DNA of 64,000 nt, taken from Rhodocyclaceae bacterium. GTDB taxonomy: Bacteria > Pseudomonadota > Gammaproteobacteria > Burkholderiales > Rhodocyclaceae. The position numbers and the translations under genes were made by a program. The notes below the pieces were generated by a model. The model was not told where the DNA came from. It saw only the letters and a program-made list of their open reading frames with translations, and made no database searches. How positions within the stretch are numbered: the first letter of the stretch is position 1; the number at the start of each line of letters is the position of its first letter. Below are positions 7,726-16,825 of this stretch, in pieces. Location: the NCBI GenBank assembly GCA_023230455.1, contig JALNXH010000006.1, positions 1 to 64,000 on the forward strand, given 5' to 3'.

Positions 7726-9033
7726 TTAAGCCGCTTGACGCTTCAGTCCAAGCTGTTCCATGAATGCATCGACGCGGCTTTGCGTGCGCACTTCGTCGAA
7801 TTCCTTTTCGTCGCCCATATTGCCCTCGTAGGTCATCACCGGGACGCCCGCCTTGGCTAGATCGAGCTTGTTCTCCATGATGCTCATCGAGAGACCTTCG
7901 CAGCCGCGATTGAGGTGCAGCATCGCACCGTCCACCCCCCACTGCTTGACGATGGCCATCATCATGTCGGTCTTCACCATCGGCTCGTAGAACTGCTGGA
8001 ATTCCGGCTTGTCGAGGGTCCAGTCGGCGTAGGCCTTCATGGCTTCCTCGCGGGTGTTCATCGGGACGCCGATTTCCCACGGCAGGCGGCGCGGCACCCA
8101 GCGACCTTCCGGTGTGGTTTCCCAGACGCCCATCAGGCCGAAGGTGTACAGCGAACCGATGGAAACCGCACCAAATTCCTCCAGATAGCGGAAGATCTTG
8201 AGAAACGGCCAGGGCGGCTGTGTATCCGACATCAACCGGCAGCGTTCGTTGCCGACGGCGGCGATGCCGCGCGCGACGCGATCCTTGACCTCTTCATAGA
8301 CCTCTTCATAAAAATCGGCGCACCACTTCGATGACTTCGACAGGGCGGCGAGCACATACAGCGAGTACATGGATTTCTCGTCCAGCGGTGCCGGACGGGC
8401 CTGATTGAGTTCGCAAATCTTCGCCCAGGTCGACGTCGCGCGCATCTCGTTCTTCACCGCTTCGATGAACAGCTCGTCGTCGTACTTGCGGCCGGTCGTC
8501 TTTTCCAGCCATTCGATGCCTTCCAGGCCCTGATTGGCGACATACATCACACGATCTTCGGTCAGGTATTTGTGCGGCCCGACGGAGAGGTCGACGAAGA
8601 AGGTCGGCGTGTTTTCGATCTTGCCCGCCACTTGATACCACTTGGCGTGGGAGCAGCAGATCTGGATCTGGAAGTTGAAGTCAGGCCGCGGGAAGGTGCC
8701 GCCGAAGGCGTACTTGTCCAACATCAATGAGCCCCAGTAGGAGCGCATGTAGGCGCACAGGTCGCGTGCATAGCCGGCGGATTCGGCGGCATCCTGGCAG
8801 ACCTTGTTCAATTTGCGGTCGATCGAAATGGCGGCGCCATAGGGTTCGCCGGTCAGCGAGAACACGTCGCGGCCGAGGCCGGCGGGAATCGCGTCCATCG
8901 TGGCGGCCGAGCCGGACCAGCGCAGACCGCCGTTTTCCTTGGCCCGGGCGTAGTTTTGGTAGTACTGCTCGCGCAGTTCCTTGGCCTTCTTCCAGCACTT
9001 CAGCTGCTCGGTGGGATATCGTGTAGTTGCCAT
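7726..9033 (-). CDS. bzdO: Benzoyl-CoA reductase subunit (BzdO/BcrB-like), ring-reducing module
   Basis: The 435-residue protein is a member of the BcrB/HgdA-like family that, with BzdN, forms the substrate- and cluster-binding half of class I benzoyl-CoA reductase. Recognisable segments are a [13 protein letters not shown]-terminal region, ICCSHAKWY with paired cysteines near residue 128, and a C-terminal [11 protein letters not shown] motif with a cysteine expected to ligate a [4Fe-4S] cluster. The enzyme reduces benzoyl-CoA to cyclohexa-1,5-diene-1-carbonyl-CoA with ferredoxin and ATP. The gene is 28 bases after the bzdN-like stop. The start ATG is close to a GGACTGAATACC sequence, so its ribosome site is weak. 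Confidence 0.9.
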   Translation of the reverse strand: MATTRYPTEQLKCWKKAKELREQYYQNYARAKENGGLRWSGSAATMDAIPAGLGRDVFSLTGEPYGAAISIDRKLNKVCQDAAESAGYARDLCAYMRSYWGSLMLDKYAFGGTFPRPDFNFQIQICCSHAKWYQVAGKIENTPTFFVDLSVGPHKYLTEDRVMYVANQGLEGIEWLEKTTGRKYDDELFIEAVKNEMRATSTWAKICELNQARPAPLDEKSMYSLYVLAALSKSSKWCADFYEEVYEEVKDRVARGIAAVGNERCRLMSDTQPPWPFLKIFRYLEEFGAVSIGSLYTFGLMGVWETTPEGRWVPRRLPWEIGVPMNTREEAMKAYADWTLDKPEFQQFYEPMVKTDMMMAIVKQWGVDGAMLHLNRGCEGLSMSIMENKLDLAKAGVPVMTYEGNMGDEKEFDEVRTQSRVDAFMEQLGLKRQAA

Positions 9034-9061
9034 GGTATTCAGTCCTTGATCGTGGTGCGGG

Positions 9062-10198
9062 TCAGAACAGCTCGTCTTCGCGCAGGGTTTCCATGAAGGC
9101 TTCGACCCGGATGCGGAACGGTCCGATCGGATTCGTCATGTCGAATTCGAGGAACAGGGTCGGAATGTCGTTCGCTTCGAGATGCGCCTTGAGGTCCGGA
9201 TAGTCGCCTTCATGCGGATCGCAGAATTTCTGCTGTAGGAAGATGGCGCCGCGGGCGTTGTAGTCCTTTGCCAGTTTCAGGACATGCTCGTAACGCGTGT
9301 GCGTCGGATAATCTTTGGTCGGGCAAGCCGGGCGTTCGCAGTAGCGGTCGGCGATGGTGGCGATCACGTCGTCCTGGATCCGCGCTTCATTCCAGAAATA
9401 GCGCGTTCCGGAGCACTGGTCGTCAATAACAATGGTGGCGCCGACGGACTCGACCATTGCCATGAAAGCCAGGTCGTCGTTTTCCGAGCCGATGGTCATG
9501 AAGCGAATGCCTTCTTCGCGCGAGTTGTCGCGCTTTTCCACCTCGGCGAGAACGCGACGCAGCTCGGCGTTGTGCTCTTCCTTATCGACGAACTGGGACG
9601 TCAGAGAGGCATACAGGGCTTCGGTGCCAGTGACGCGCGGATTTGTCTCCTTGCGGTAATCGAAGAGCTGGCGCAGCAGGCGCCGGTTTTCGTTGATGAT
9701 CTCGACCGCACCGCGCAGCGCATCGTCGCTCACCGTCTTGCCGACAACGCCTTCGATGAAAGTGCGGAACTTGGCCACTTCGGCGCGATGCAGGGTCTTG
9801 GCGAACTTCGACTGGACCTGGTTCGGCATTGGCAGGTAGTAGTCCCACTTCACCGTCGGCACGTGCAATTTCCAGGAATTGAAGGTCTGCCTGTACTGGA
9901 TGCACGAATGGCTCAGCGTCACCCCTTCGGCGTAGTCGAAGCGGCCGAGCAAGCCTTGCGCCAACGAATCGCGGCTGAACGGACAGTACATGCCGAAGAT
10001 ATGCGGCTCGGTGACGTTCTGCGGCTCGTGCGCGCCCAGGACGCGGACCGGGAGCATCCCGGCGGCCATCAGGATTTCTTCCGGCACGTAGGTGCACATG
10101 GTGGCGACCACAGTGCCGCCCTTACGGGCCTTCCAGTCGCGCGCGTAGTCGTGGCGGTTTTCGTACCACGTCTTGAATTGATCAAACAACCCGCTCAT
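9062..10198 (-). CDS. bzdN: Benzoyl-CoA reductase subunit (BzdN/BcrC-like), ring-reducing module
   Basis: The 378-residue protein belongs to the 2-hydroxyacyl-CoA dehydratase (HgdB)/BcrC family. Conserved features are [13 protein letters not shown] near residue 35, where the cysteine is a cluster ligand, [10 protein letters not shown] near 96, and a C-terminal [13 protein letters not shown] segment. It partners BzdO in ring reduction. The ATG at 10198 (protein beginning MSGLFDQF) is preceded by GGGGGATCGAG and gives the family's usual length; an upstream start at 10255 would add 19 residues of poor likeness. This is the first structural gene of the operon. The 199 bases before it hold a GGCGGC/GCCGCC hairpin and an A-rich stretch. 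Confidence 0.9.
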   Translation of the reverse strand: MSGLFDQFKTWYENRHDYARDWKARKGGTVVATMCTYVPEEILMAAGMLPVRVLGAHEPQNVTEPHIFGMYCPFSRDSLAQGLLGRFDYAEGVTLSHSCIQYRQTFNSWKLHVPTVKWDYYLPMPNQVQSKFAKTLHRAEVAKFRTFIEGVVGKTVSDDALRGAVEIINENRRLLRQLFDYRKETNPRVTGTEALYASLTSQFVDKEEHNAELRRVLAEVEKRDNSREEGIRFMTIGSENDDLAFMAMVESVGATIVIDDQCSGTRYFWNEARIQDDVIATIADRYCERPACPTKDYPTHTRYEHVLKLAKDYNARGAIFLQQKFCDPHEGDYPDLKAHLEANDIPTLFLEFDMTNPIGPFRIRVEAFMETLREDELF

Positions 10199-10397
10199 TC
10201 TCGATCCCCCAAATTTGCCGGTATGGCGGCTGGGCCGCCCATCCGGCGTTGACATTTGGCGCTCAGGTGGCGGTCTGCCGCCCGGTTGCCTTTTCTCTCT
10301 GTCGAGGTGTCGAGTTTTTTTATTGAACTGCGATTCGTTGCTGCTTTACTGCAAATCTCTGCCTGACCTATCCTCCTGCCGCACCGTTTCCGCGCGC

Positions 10398-11117
10398 CTA
10401 CTTGGGCACACGCTTCGACGCCGCCGGAGGCTGCGCCAACTCCATCCGCTCCGCCAGACTTTCGAAGCGCTTGAGAACAACCTCCATAGATCCGGCCTGT
10501 GGCGCGGCGACGGCAATGCCGTCGAAAAGCAGCGACACAAGCTGCTCGGCCGCACTATCGACATCCAACTCGCGCTTGTTGAACAAAAAACCGGAAATCA
10601 GGTGATCCACACCGCCAAAGATCAAATCCCGCAACAGGCCGATGGGGACGTCGGGGCGAAGCTCGCCACAGCGAATGCCTTCGCGGCAGGTGTCCACAAA
10701 CACCTGCGTATATTCACGATTGAATTCGTAGATCTTGCTTTCGTAGTAGTCGCCGCTGTGGCGCACCTCGTGATACGACAGCCGCGCCAGACCGGCGTTC
10801 TCCTTCAGCGAGCGCAAATGGCGCGAAACAATATAGAAAATCTTGTTCCGCGTACCCCGCACCATCTCCAGTTGCGATGCGTAGTCGGAGAGCATCGACT
10901 TGTACCAAGCCTCGAGAACCTTGATCAACAAATCGCGCTTGTTCTGGAAATACTTATACAGCGTACCTTCAGCCACACCTGCCCGCGCCGCAATCTCCGC
11001 GGTCGAGGCAGCCTCAAAGCCGCGTTCGCAAAATACCTCGCGCGCCGCCGCCTCAATGTCTCCGACGCGGCGATCCCGCGGCATGCGAATGACGGCCCGG
11101 CGCACCGGCTGACTCAT
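10398..11117 (-). CDS. TetR/AcrR-family regulator upstream of the benzoyl-CoA reductase operon
   Basis: The 239-residue protein has a classical TetR helix-turn-helix ([19 protein letters not shown], about residues 36-54) and an unrelated-looking ligand-binding domain. The ATG at 11117 has GGAG 8 bases upstream; a start at 11156 is possible but lacks a site. It is transcribed towards bzdN, 199 bases away, so it may be co-transcribed or have an internal promoter after it. Azoarcus sp. CIB controls bzd with BzdR, an XRE-type regulator with a shikimate-kinase-like domain, so a TetR here would be a different control system. Two copies of a 13-base motif in its upstream region are candidate operators. 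A CoA thioester effector is a guess. Confidence 0.85.
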   Translation of the reverse strand: MSQPVRRAVIRMPRDRRVGDIEAAAREVFCERGFEAASTAEIAARAGVAEGTLYKYFQNKRDLLIKVLEAWYKSMLSDYASQLEMVRGTRNKIFYIVSRHLRSLKENAGLARLSYHEVRHSGDYYESKIYEFNREYTQVFVDTCREGIRCGELRPDVPIGLLRDLIFGGVDHLISGFLFNKRELDVDSAAEQLVSLLFDGIAVAAPQAGSMEVVLKRFESLAERMELAQPPAASKRVPK

Positions 11118-11236
11118 ATCCGCACTCCGTCGTCGCAACCACCCGAACAAACGCACACCCTCTGCAGCGCCTTCCGGGGCACTGCCGCTTCGTTCATCGA
11201 GTCGAGCGAGGTAGGTTTCATCGAATTCTCTTGAAG

Positions 11237-11249
11237 TGAGTGATGCTCA
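11237..11249. promoter_or_regulatory. TGAGTGATGCTCA motif, candidate TetR operator copy 1
   Basis: The 13-base motif has TGAG and CTCA inverted arms. It lies 120 bases upstream of the TetR start codon, at the edge of an AT-rich segment, and differs at one base from the copy at 11414-11426. A role as autoregulatory operator is inferred from position, duplication and dyad symmetry. Confidence 0.45.
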
Positions 11250-11413
11250 ATTGAATTAAATCATGCAGCCAACGCTCTGTCAACGACTGAATGATAAAAA
11301 TAAAACCACATTAAAACAGTAGATTATTTATAAATTTCGGCGTTAATCTGAAAGCGTAGCGATTATTTGTTTTGATCTAAAAGTTTCAGTTTATGCGTTA
11401 TTTACCGAAAAAA

Positions 11414-11426
11414 TGAGTGTTGCTCA
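11414..11426. promoter_or_regulatory. TGAGTGTTGCTCA motif, candidate TetR operator copy 2
   Basis: This second copy differs from the motif at 11237-11249 in one central base. The centres are 177 bases apart and bracket the AT-rich stretch. It could cooperate with the first copy in control of the TetR gene. Confidence 0.45.
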
Positions 11427-11624
11427 CACCCATCCAGCCGCCCGCAGCATTGCACGATAGGTGATTAACAGAGGGTTGCACGCGGCCTTGGGGCAAAGCC
11501 TCGGCCCGCAGGCGTCACCGCTGCGTAGTTCATACGATCAGGAAGTGAAAGCCGCCCGGAACCACGCTGAAGCCGTGGATCCCGAGCGGCAGTCCGGCCC
11601 CACGGGGCGGTAAGGAGGGCGCGC

Positions 11625-13184
11625 CTAGGGTGTCGGCGCGCGGGGCGACATGTCGCGCAGGGCTCGCTTCATGATTTTCCCGGTGGACGTCATAGGCATG
11701 TTGTCGACGCAATACAACGCCTTCGGCGATTTATAGGCTGCGATCAGGCTGCGGCAATGCGCAATCAGGTCGTCCGGTGTGGCGCTGGATGTTGCCGTCG
11801 GCACCACATAGGCGACGATCTTCTCCCCCCAGCGCTCGTCTGGAACGCCGATCACGGCAGCCTGGGCTACTGCCGGGTGCTTGAGCAACGCTTGTTCGAC
11901 TTCCACCGAGTACACATTCTCGCCACCCGTAACGATCATGTCTTTGACCCGATCCACCAGGTAATACAGCCCGTCGTCGCCCTTATAGCCGGCGTCGCCG
12001 GAACGATACCAGCCGTTCTGCAATACGCTGGCAGTAATTTCCGGTTGATTCAGATAGCCGGAAAACAGTGTCGGTGAACGCGCGAGAATCTCGCCGACCT
12101 CACCATCGGGTACCTCCCGATTGTTCGAGTCCACAATTTTCAGCTCGACCAGAGGCGGCGGCGTGCCGCAGGCTTTGAGCTTCGATTCGTTTTCGAGATC
12201 GTGTTGTTGCGGCCTCAGCAGGGTCAGGGTCCAAGTCTCGGTGGCTCCATAGAACTGCATGAAGCCGCACTTCATCGCCTGCATAGCGCGCTTCAGCAGG
12301 GTGCTTTCGATCGGCGATCCGGCGTACATCACCAGCCGCAACGAAGAAAAATCCGTGCTCGTAGCGCGCGGATGACTGAGCAAAATCTGGATTGCCGTCG
12401 GCACTAAGCAGCAGATCGTCGGTCGGTCGCGCTCGATAACGTCGATCAGTTTGTCCGCCTCCATGGCAGGAAGAATCGAAATCATCGCGCCGTTGTACAA
12501 GCCCTGGATCGCCAGCCCCATGCCGACGAGGTGGAAATTGGGCATCACCAGCATCATGATGTCGTCGTCGGCCCAGCTGAAGCCATCGTCGAAATGTTCC
12601 GACAGACGCATGTAGTTGAAGGCGCCGTGCGATAGTTGCGCCCCCTTTGGCCGACCGGTGGTCCCGGAGGTGTAGAGCAGGACGGCGCAGGTCTCTGGTG
12701 GAATCGGCAGAGCGGGATCGCTATCGCTCGCCCCTGACAGCCACACATCGAGCTGGCCGTTGGCCCCCGATGCCGTACCGAATTCAACTGCGGTAAAGGT
12801 CCACGCACAGAGCTTCTGCGCGTCGGCAACGAGCTGGCGAAATTCGCCGTCAACAAAGATCAGCGGCGGTTGCGCATCGTCGATAACCTGAGCCAGCTCG
12901 GCGGCAGCTAGACGCCAGTTAAACGGCGCAAGCGCGCAGCCGGCTTTCCAGGCACCGAACAACACTTCGAAGTAAGCAATCGAATTTTTGCCGACGAAAC
13001 CAATATTTCCGCCGGGCGAGACCCCCGCGGCGATGATTGCGTTGGCGACGCGATTGGAAATGCAATCGAGCTCGCCGAAGGTTCTTTTTTCGGTGCCGGC
13101 CACCAGCGCGACTTTTTCTCCGCGCTGTCTGGCGTAATGCCTCGATATGTCAGCCAGCGATTTGATATCGGTGTGCAACCACAT
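11625..13184 (-). CDS. AMP-forming acyl/aryl-CoA ligase
   Basis: The 519-residue enzyme has the ANL-superfamily signatures. These are the phosphate-binding loop YTSGTTGRPKGA near residue 165, YGATETW near 303, GWYRSGDAGYKG with the adenylate-binding aspartate near 390, the hinge DRVKDMIVTGGENVYSVEVE near 410, and the C-terminal catalytic lysine in STGKIMKR. It activates a carboxylic acid to its CoA thioester through an acyl-AMP. The ATG at 13184 follows AAGGAGGA; the frame is open further upstream to 13586, but that part covers the promoter region. Overall it resembles the fatty-acid/aryl ligase branch. Its position between the benzoyl-CoA reductase genes and the dioxygenase genes suggests an aromatic or alkyl-substituted acid as substrate. 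Confidence 0.8.
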   Translation of the reverse strand: MWLHTDIKSLADISRHYARQRGEKVALVAGTEKRTFGELDCISNRVANAIIAAGVSPGGNIGFVGKNSIAYFEVLFGAWKAGCALAPFNWRLAAAELAQVIDDAQPPLIFVDGEFRQLVADAQKLCAWTFTAVEFGTASGANGQLDVWLSGASDSDPALPIPPETCAVLLYTSGTTGRPKGAQLSHGAFNYMRLSEHFDDGFSWADDDIMMLVMPNFHLVGMGLAIQGLYNGAMISILPAMEADKLIDVIERDRPTICCLVPTAIQILLSHPRATSTDFSSLRLVMYAGSPIESTLLKRAMQAMKCGFMQFYGATETWTLTLLRPQQHDLENESKLKACGTPPPLVELKIVDSNNREVPDGEVGEILARSPTLFSGYLNQPEITASVLQNGWYRSGDAGYKGDDGLYYLVDRVKDMIVTGGENVYSVEVEQALLKHPAVAQAAVIGVPDERWGEKIVAYVVPTATSSATPDDLIAHCRSLIAAYKSPKALYCVDNMPMTSTGKIMKRALRDMSPRAPTP

Positions 13185-13551
13185 AGACCCATCCTCCTTG
13201 AATAACAATCTGCTGCGGAGTTGGGGCGAGGATTGGGCGATCCGCCCGGCGGAGATCACGCCGCGTTCATGCCGAACCGGCGATCCATCCATCCTCCTGC
13301 ATTCCGGGTTCGCCCCGGTTTTTATATAGCGCCGCGATCGGTTGACGGCAGGTTCGCCACCGTACGGGGGTGCGCCCGCATCAAACCCCATCAAAAGTAT
13401 GGGATTTTGCCGAATCGACAACTCGGCCTCGGTCACCGGCGCAGTTTTTTGCTGCGAAACGGCGGAACAAACCGGCTTAAGGTATACAGCGTGGTCTGTT
13501 TGTTTTAGAGTGCCCCCCTTTTCGACACTTCGCTGTAGATTCCGAGAGACT
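13185..13551. other. Divergent promoter region between CoA ligase and ACMSD-like gene
   Basis: These 367 bases separate two divergent genes and have no credible coding content of their own. They contain the third copy of the CCCAT...ATGGG motif (13387-13403). Reading towards the ligase there is a TATATAAAAA stretch near 13316-13325 that could be a -10 element. Confidence 0.6.
13387..13403. promoter_or_regulatory. CCCATCAAAAGTATGGG motif, site 3
   Basis: One base differs from the exact copies at 334-350 and 1607-1623. It sits 202 bases from the ligase start and 148 bases from the ACMSD-like start, so it could control both. Read on the minus strand, the asymmetric spacer has the same orientation relative to a minus-strand gene at all three sites. 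Confidence 0.6.
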
Positions 13552-14565
13552 ATGAATAGTCCACTATTGGGCATCGACGTCCACACCCACGTCGTTCCGG
13601 AGAACTTCCCTGCCTATGCGGGCCGGAAAGCGGGGGTGCCGTGGCCGTCCATGGTCCCGGCGCACTCCTGTCACCGCCATGTGATGATCGGCGGCGGCAT
13701 ATTTAGAACGGTTTCCGACAAATGCTGGGATGGCGGCGGCCGCATTGTCGACATGGAAGCGCTGGGCATCGAGCGGCAGGTTCTGTCGCCAATGCCCGAG
13801 CTGTTGTCTTACTGGCTGGATGTTGACGATGCCGCGGTACTGATGCGCCATATCAACGAACAGATTGCAACAATGGTTGCCGCCCATCCGCACAGATTTT
13901 CGGGCTTGGGCGGCGTCCCGCTACAGGGTATCGATCAAGCGATCGCCGAACTCGACCACCTGTGCAACACGCTGGGTCTGTCCGGGGTGGAAATCGGCAC
14001 CAACATCAACGGCATACCCATCGGCGAGGCGCAATTCGAGCCGTTCTTCGCGGCCGCAGAAACAATGGGCGCGGCGATCTTCGTCCACCCCCTGCGCCCC
14101 TGCGGAATGGATCGACTGGTCGGCCCTGCTGCGCTGGAACAGGTGCTGGCCTTCCCCTGCGAAACCGGGCTGGCAGCCGCATCGCTGATTACCGGAGGCA
14201 CGCTGGCTCGCCACCCCCGGCTGCGCATCGCGCTCAGTCACGGCGGCGGATCGTTCAGTGCGCTTGCGGCACGGCTGGAGCATGCCTGGAACGTCTTTCC
14301 CAATTTGCGCACAAACATCCCCGCCGCCCCATTGGAACTCGCCAGGAGTTTCTATTTCGACAACCTGGTGTACAACCCATCGGTGCTGAGGCATCAGATT
14401 GAAATGTTCGGCATACGGCAGACCATGATCGGGTCGGACTACCCCTTCGTGATTCAGGAAACGGCGCCGATGGCAAAGATCAGAGACCTCGGATTCGATC
14501 CGCCAGCTGAAGCGCTGCTACTGCGCGAAAATGCCTTGCGTTGGCTCGGCCTAGGCGCTTCCTGA
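13552..14565 (+). CDS. Amidohydrolase-family decarboxylase, ACMSD-like
   Basis: The 337-residue protein is a clear relative of 2-amino-3-carboxymuconate-6-semialdehyde decarboxylase (ACMSD). The metal ligands are visible as H11, H13 (DVHTH), H179 (FVHP) and D296 (GSDYPF). The catalytic-base position is H230 (SHGGG), and R241 and FRTVSDKCWD match substrate-binding parts. Enzymes of this group remove a carboxyl group beta to an enol/enamine without a cofactor other than zinc. In the p-cumate pathway the ring-cleavage product has the same 3-carboxy-6-oxo-dienoate skeleton as ACMS and must be decarboxylated. This gene is therefore a good candidate for that step, as it is followed by the dioxygenase electron-transfer genes. 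The substrate is inferred. Confidence 0.8.
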   Translation: MNSPLLGIDVHTHVVPENFPAYAGRKAGVPWPSMVPAHSCHRHVMIGGGIFRTVSDKCWDGGGRIVDMEALGIERQVLSPMPELLSYWLDVDDAAVLMRHINEQIATMVAAHPHRFSGLGGVPLQGIDQAIAELDHLCNTLGLSGVEIGTNINGIPIGEAQFEPFFAAAETMGAAIFVHPLRPCGMDRLVGPAALEQVLAFPCETGLAAASLITGGTLARHPRLRIALSHGGGSFSALAARLEHAWNVFPNLRTNIPAAPLELARSFYFDNLVYNPSVLRHQIEMFGIRQTMIGSDYPFVIQETAPMAKIRDLGFDPPAEALLLRENALRWLGLGAS

Positions 14566-14649
14566 AAGGCAATCGACTATCATGCTCGGCCGCCGTTGGG
14601 ACAATCGACCCGCAACCGACTCATAGGCGGTTTCACTGGAGTGGACTTA

Positions 14650-15666
14650 ATGACTGATCGTTTTCATATCAAGCTCGCTGGCGGCAATGTCGCATTCGAT
14701 TGCGCTAGCGACGACACCCTGTTGCGCGGCGGACTCCGGCAGGGGCTTGGCCTGGCCTACGAATGCAATGTCGGCGCCTGCGGATCGTGCAAGTTCGATC
14801 TGGTCGATGGCGAAGTAGACGACCTCTTCCCGGCGGCCCCCGGTCTCAAGCCCAAAGAGCGCGAACGCGGCAAACGCTTGGCCTGCCAATGCGTTCCGCG
14901 CTCCGACTGCACGATCAAAATTCGCAGCGGAGAGGAATACGTCTCAGACCATGTCCCACGCAAAATGCAGGCTCGTCTGATCGCAAAGCGGGCGCTGACC
15001 CACGACATTTCCGAATTCAGTTTCGCTACGGGGGAAGCGGCGCAGTTCCTCCCCGGGCAGTACGCCCTGTTGCGCCTGGAGGGCATCGGACAGGCGCGGG
15101 CGTACTCGATGTCGAACCTGGCCAATGCCGACGGCACCTGGCAATTCATCATCCGCAAGGTTCCCGCCGGCATAGTCAGCAATGCGCTGTTCGATACGTT
15201 GCAGGTGGGCAGCGAACTCGAACTCGATGGCCCCTACGGCATCGCGTACCTGCGTCCGCAGATACCCCGGCCCATCGTCTGCATCGCCGGCGGCTCCGGT
15301 CTGGCGCCGGTGCTTTCCATCATCCGCGGCACCCGTGACGCGGGCGGTCTGCGGGGCATACCGCAACTGCTCTACGGCGGCCGCGGACCGGGCGACATCC
15401 CCGACATCGCCGCAATGCTCTCTGTCAGCGGTGTGGAAGCGGGGATTCATCCCGTAGTATCGATGCCCGAGCTTGCACCGGTAGCCGCCTGGAGCGGCGA
15501 CGTCGGCTTCGTGCACGAGTTCGTGCCGAAAAAGCTTGGCCAACCGCTCACTGCCTACGAATACTATCTCGCCGGACCGCCCCCGATGATCGAGGCCTGC
15601 GTGCGCATGCTCGTCGCCGAGCACAACGTACCCTCGACGCAGATTCATTTCGACCGCTTTTTCTAA
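14650..15666 (+). CDS. Ring-hydroxylating dioxygenase ferredoxin reductase ([2Fe-2S], FAD, NAD)
   Basis: The 338-residue protein begins with a plant-type [2Fe-2S] domain (CNVGACGSC with a fourth cysteine in LACQC, residues about 37-81). An FAD domain follows (RAYSMSN near 150), then an NAD domain (GGSGLAPVLSIIRG near 215, and a C-terminal YYLAGPPPMIEA). This is the naphthalene-dioxygenase (class III) and benzoate-dioxygenase reductase architecture. It passes electrons from NADH to a ferredoxin or directly to an oxygenase. The ATG at 14650 has GGAG about 9 bases upstream and is preferred over an upstream frame start at 14596. It precedes the Rieske ferredoxin by 54 bases. The oxygenase subunits it most likely serves are encoded at 18522-20293. 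Confidence 0.85.
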   Translation: MTDRFHIKLAGGNVAFDCASDDTLLRGGLRQGLGLAYECNVGACGSCKFDLVDGEVDDLFPAAPGLKPKERERGKRLACQCVPRSDCTIKIRSGEEYVSDHVPRKMQARLIAKRALTHDISEFSFATGEAAQFLPGQYALLRLEGIGQARAYSMSNLANADGTWQFIIRKVPAGIVSNALFDTLQVGSELELDGPYGIAYLRPQIPRPIVCIAGGSGLAPVLSIIRGTRDAGGLRGIPQLLYGGRGPGDIPDIAAMLSVSGVEAGIHPVVSMPELAPVAAWSGDVGFVHEFVPKKLGQPLTAYEYYLAGPPPMIEACVRMLVAEHNVPSTQIHFDRFF

Positions 15667-15720
15667 GCCGTCACCTAGTCGTTTGCCTGAACCAACCGAT
15701 TAATACTGGAGATCATTGAC

Positions 15721-16035
15721 GTGGACATGGTGTCTGTTTGCAAAACCGATGAAGTGGCCCCCGGCACATCGCTGCGGGTCGAAATCGACGGCCTCCCGCC
15801 GCTTGCCGTATTCAATGTGGACGACGAATTTTTCGTCATCGACGACACGTGCACCCACGGCGACGCTTCGCTATGCGACGGAGAAATTGAGGACGGCCAG
15901 GTCGAATGCCCGTGGCACAACGCGCGGTTCTGCATCAAGACCGGCAAGGCACTGACCTTCCCGGCGGTGGTGCCGCAAAAGACCTACGTGGTGCGCGTGC
16001 TCGACGGTACGGTGCATATCGAAAAGAACGACTGA
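15721..16035 (+). CDS. Rieske [2Fe-2S] ferredoxin of a dioxygenase system
   Basis: The 104-residue protein contains the Rieske signature CTHGDASLCDG and CPWHNARF (C-x-H, then C-x2-H, about 17 residues apart). Its length is typical of dioxygenase ferredoxins such as NahAb, BphF or CmtAd. It shuttles electrons from the reductase to the terminal oxygenase. Translation starts at GTG 15721, with CTGGAG 9-14 bases upstream; an ATG two codons later is an alternative. It stands next to the reductase but about 2.5 kb from the oxygenase subunits, so the dioxygenase is encoded as a split system. Confidence 0.88.
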   Translation: MDMVSVCKTDEVAPGTSLRVEIDGLPPLAVFNVDDEFFVIDDTCTHGDASLCDGEIEDGQVECPWHNARFCIKTGKALTFPAVVPQKTYVVRVLDGTVHIEKND

Positions 16036-16133
16036 AAGGAAAGCACCGGCCACGAACCGGCTTGACGGGAGTCAAGGCCGCCGCCGCCGGGTTCGGCAAC
16101 AATCCGCCGTCCCTGTTAAGAACCAAGGCCGCC

Positions 16134-16580
16134 ATGACATCCATCACCGAACCGCTACGCGAACAACACAAACACTGTGACGATCTCTTCGCCGCAGCCG
16201 AAGAAGCCGCACAGAGCGCACATTGGGTGGAGTGCAAAGCGCAGTTCGCCGAGTTCCGGAGCGAACTGGAGGCTCACTTCTCCGGCGAAGAGACCGTCCT
16301 GTTCCCCGCCTTCGAACAAGCCTCAGGCATGTCCGGTGGACCGACCCAGGTGATGCGGATGGAACACACGCAGATGCGCGGACTGGTCGAGCAGATGGCC
16401 GGTGCCGTCGACACACACGACGCCGCGGAGTTTTGCGGCGCCGGTGAAACGCTGTTGATGCTAATGCAGCAACACAATATGAAGGAGGAGAACATCCTCT
16501 ATCCGATGTGCGATCAGACCCTGGCAGTAGCGTCCGGAGACGTGGAAGAACGGCTGAAGGCGGTCATCGAAAAGAAATGA
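16134..16580 (+). CDS. Hemerythrin HHE-domain protein
   Basis: The 148-residue all-helical protein has the spaced histidine/glutamate ligands of an HHE cation-binding domain (EQHKHCDDLF, ELEAHFSGEETVLFPAFE, RMEHTQMR, MQQHNMKEENILYPM). A di-iron site formed by these residues binds O2 or NO or acts as an iron sensor. It overlaps the DUF2249 gene by 4 bases (ATGA) and is followed by a polytopic membrane protein. The same trio is frequent in denitrifiers, where a role in nitric-oxide handling is usually proposed. It lies 98 bases after the Rieske ferredoxin and may or may not share its transcript. Confidence 0.85.
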   Translation: MTSITEPLREQHKHCDDLFAAAEEAAQSAHWVECKAQFAEFRSELEAHFSGEETVLFPAFEQASGMSGGPTQVMRMEHTQMRGLVEQMAGAVDTHDAAEFCGAGETLLMLMQQHNMKEENILYPMCDQTLAVASGDVEERLKAVIEKK

Positions 16581-16810
16581 GCGGCCCGCGCATCATCGAC
16601 GGCCGCAACCTGCTGCCGCCCGAACCCCTAGAACTAACGATCGACGCTCTCGAATCGCTATCCGATGGCGAGTATCTGACGCTCCTGCTCTACTGTCAGC
16701 CTCACCCGCTGTACGAAATTCTCCGCCGCGACGGCTACCTCTGGGAGGAAAACCTTCAAGCCGACGGAACGCGCGAAATCCGCATTCGCAAGGCAACCGC
16801 CGGTCGCTGA
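16577..16810 (+). CDS. DUF2249-like small protein
   Basis: The 77-residue protein has the pattern of the SirA/TusA-like DUF2249 fold: IIDGRNLLPPEPLELTIDALESL, then GEYLTLLLYCQPHPLYEILRRDGY, ending in a strand EIRIRK. One cysteine is present. Such proteins are commonly encoded beside hemerythrin and nitric-oxide-response genes; the molecular role is unknown. Start and preceding stop overlap (ATGA), indicating coupled translation. Confidence 0.7.
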   Translation: MSGPRIIDGRNLLPPEPLELTIDALESLSDGEYLTLLLYCQPHPLYEILRRDGYLWEENLQADGTREIRIRKATAGR

Positions 16811-16825
16811 GCCGGCCCGCTGGTC

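Larger units (their letters stand above)
11118..11624. other. Intergenic region with an AT-rich segment
   Basis: No credible coding region is seen here. Bases 11237-11430 are markedly AT-rich compared with the flanks and hold the two TGAGTGWTGCTCA copies. The segment near 11480-11515 has short GC-rich inverted pieces (GGCCTTGG with CCTCGGCC) that could serve as a weak terminator between units. The right part, 11520-11624, shows nothing recognisable. Confidence 0.6.

Noticed and set aside
13185..13586. N-terminal extension of the CoA ligase to 653 residues
   Set aside because: The added part covers the divergent promoter region and motif site 3, and the ATG at 13184 has an excellent AAGGAGGA site at the correct ANL start.
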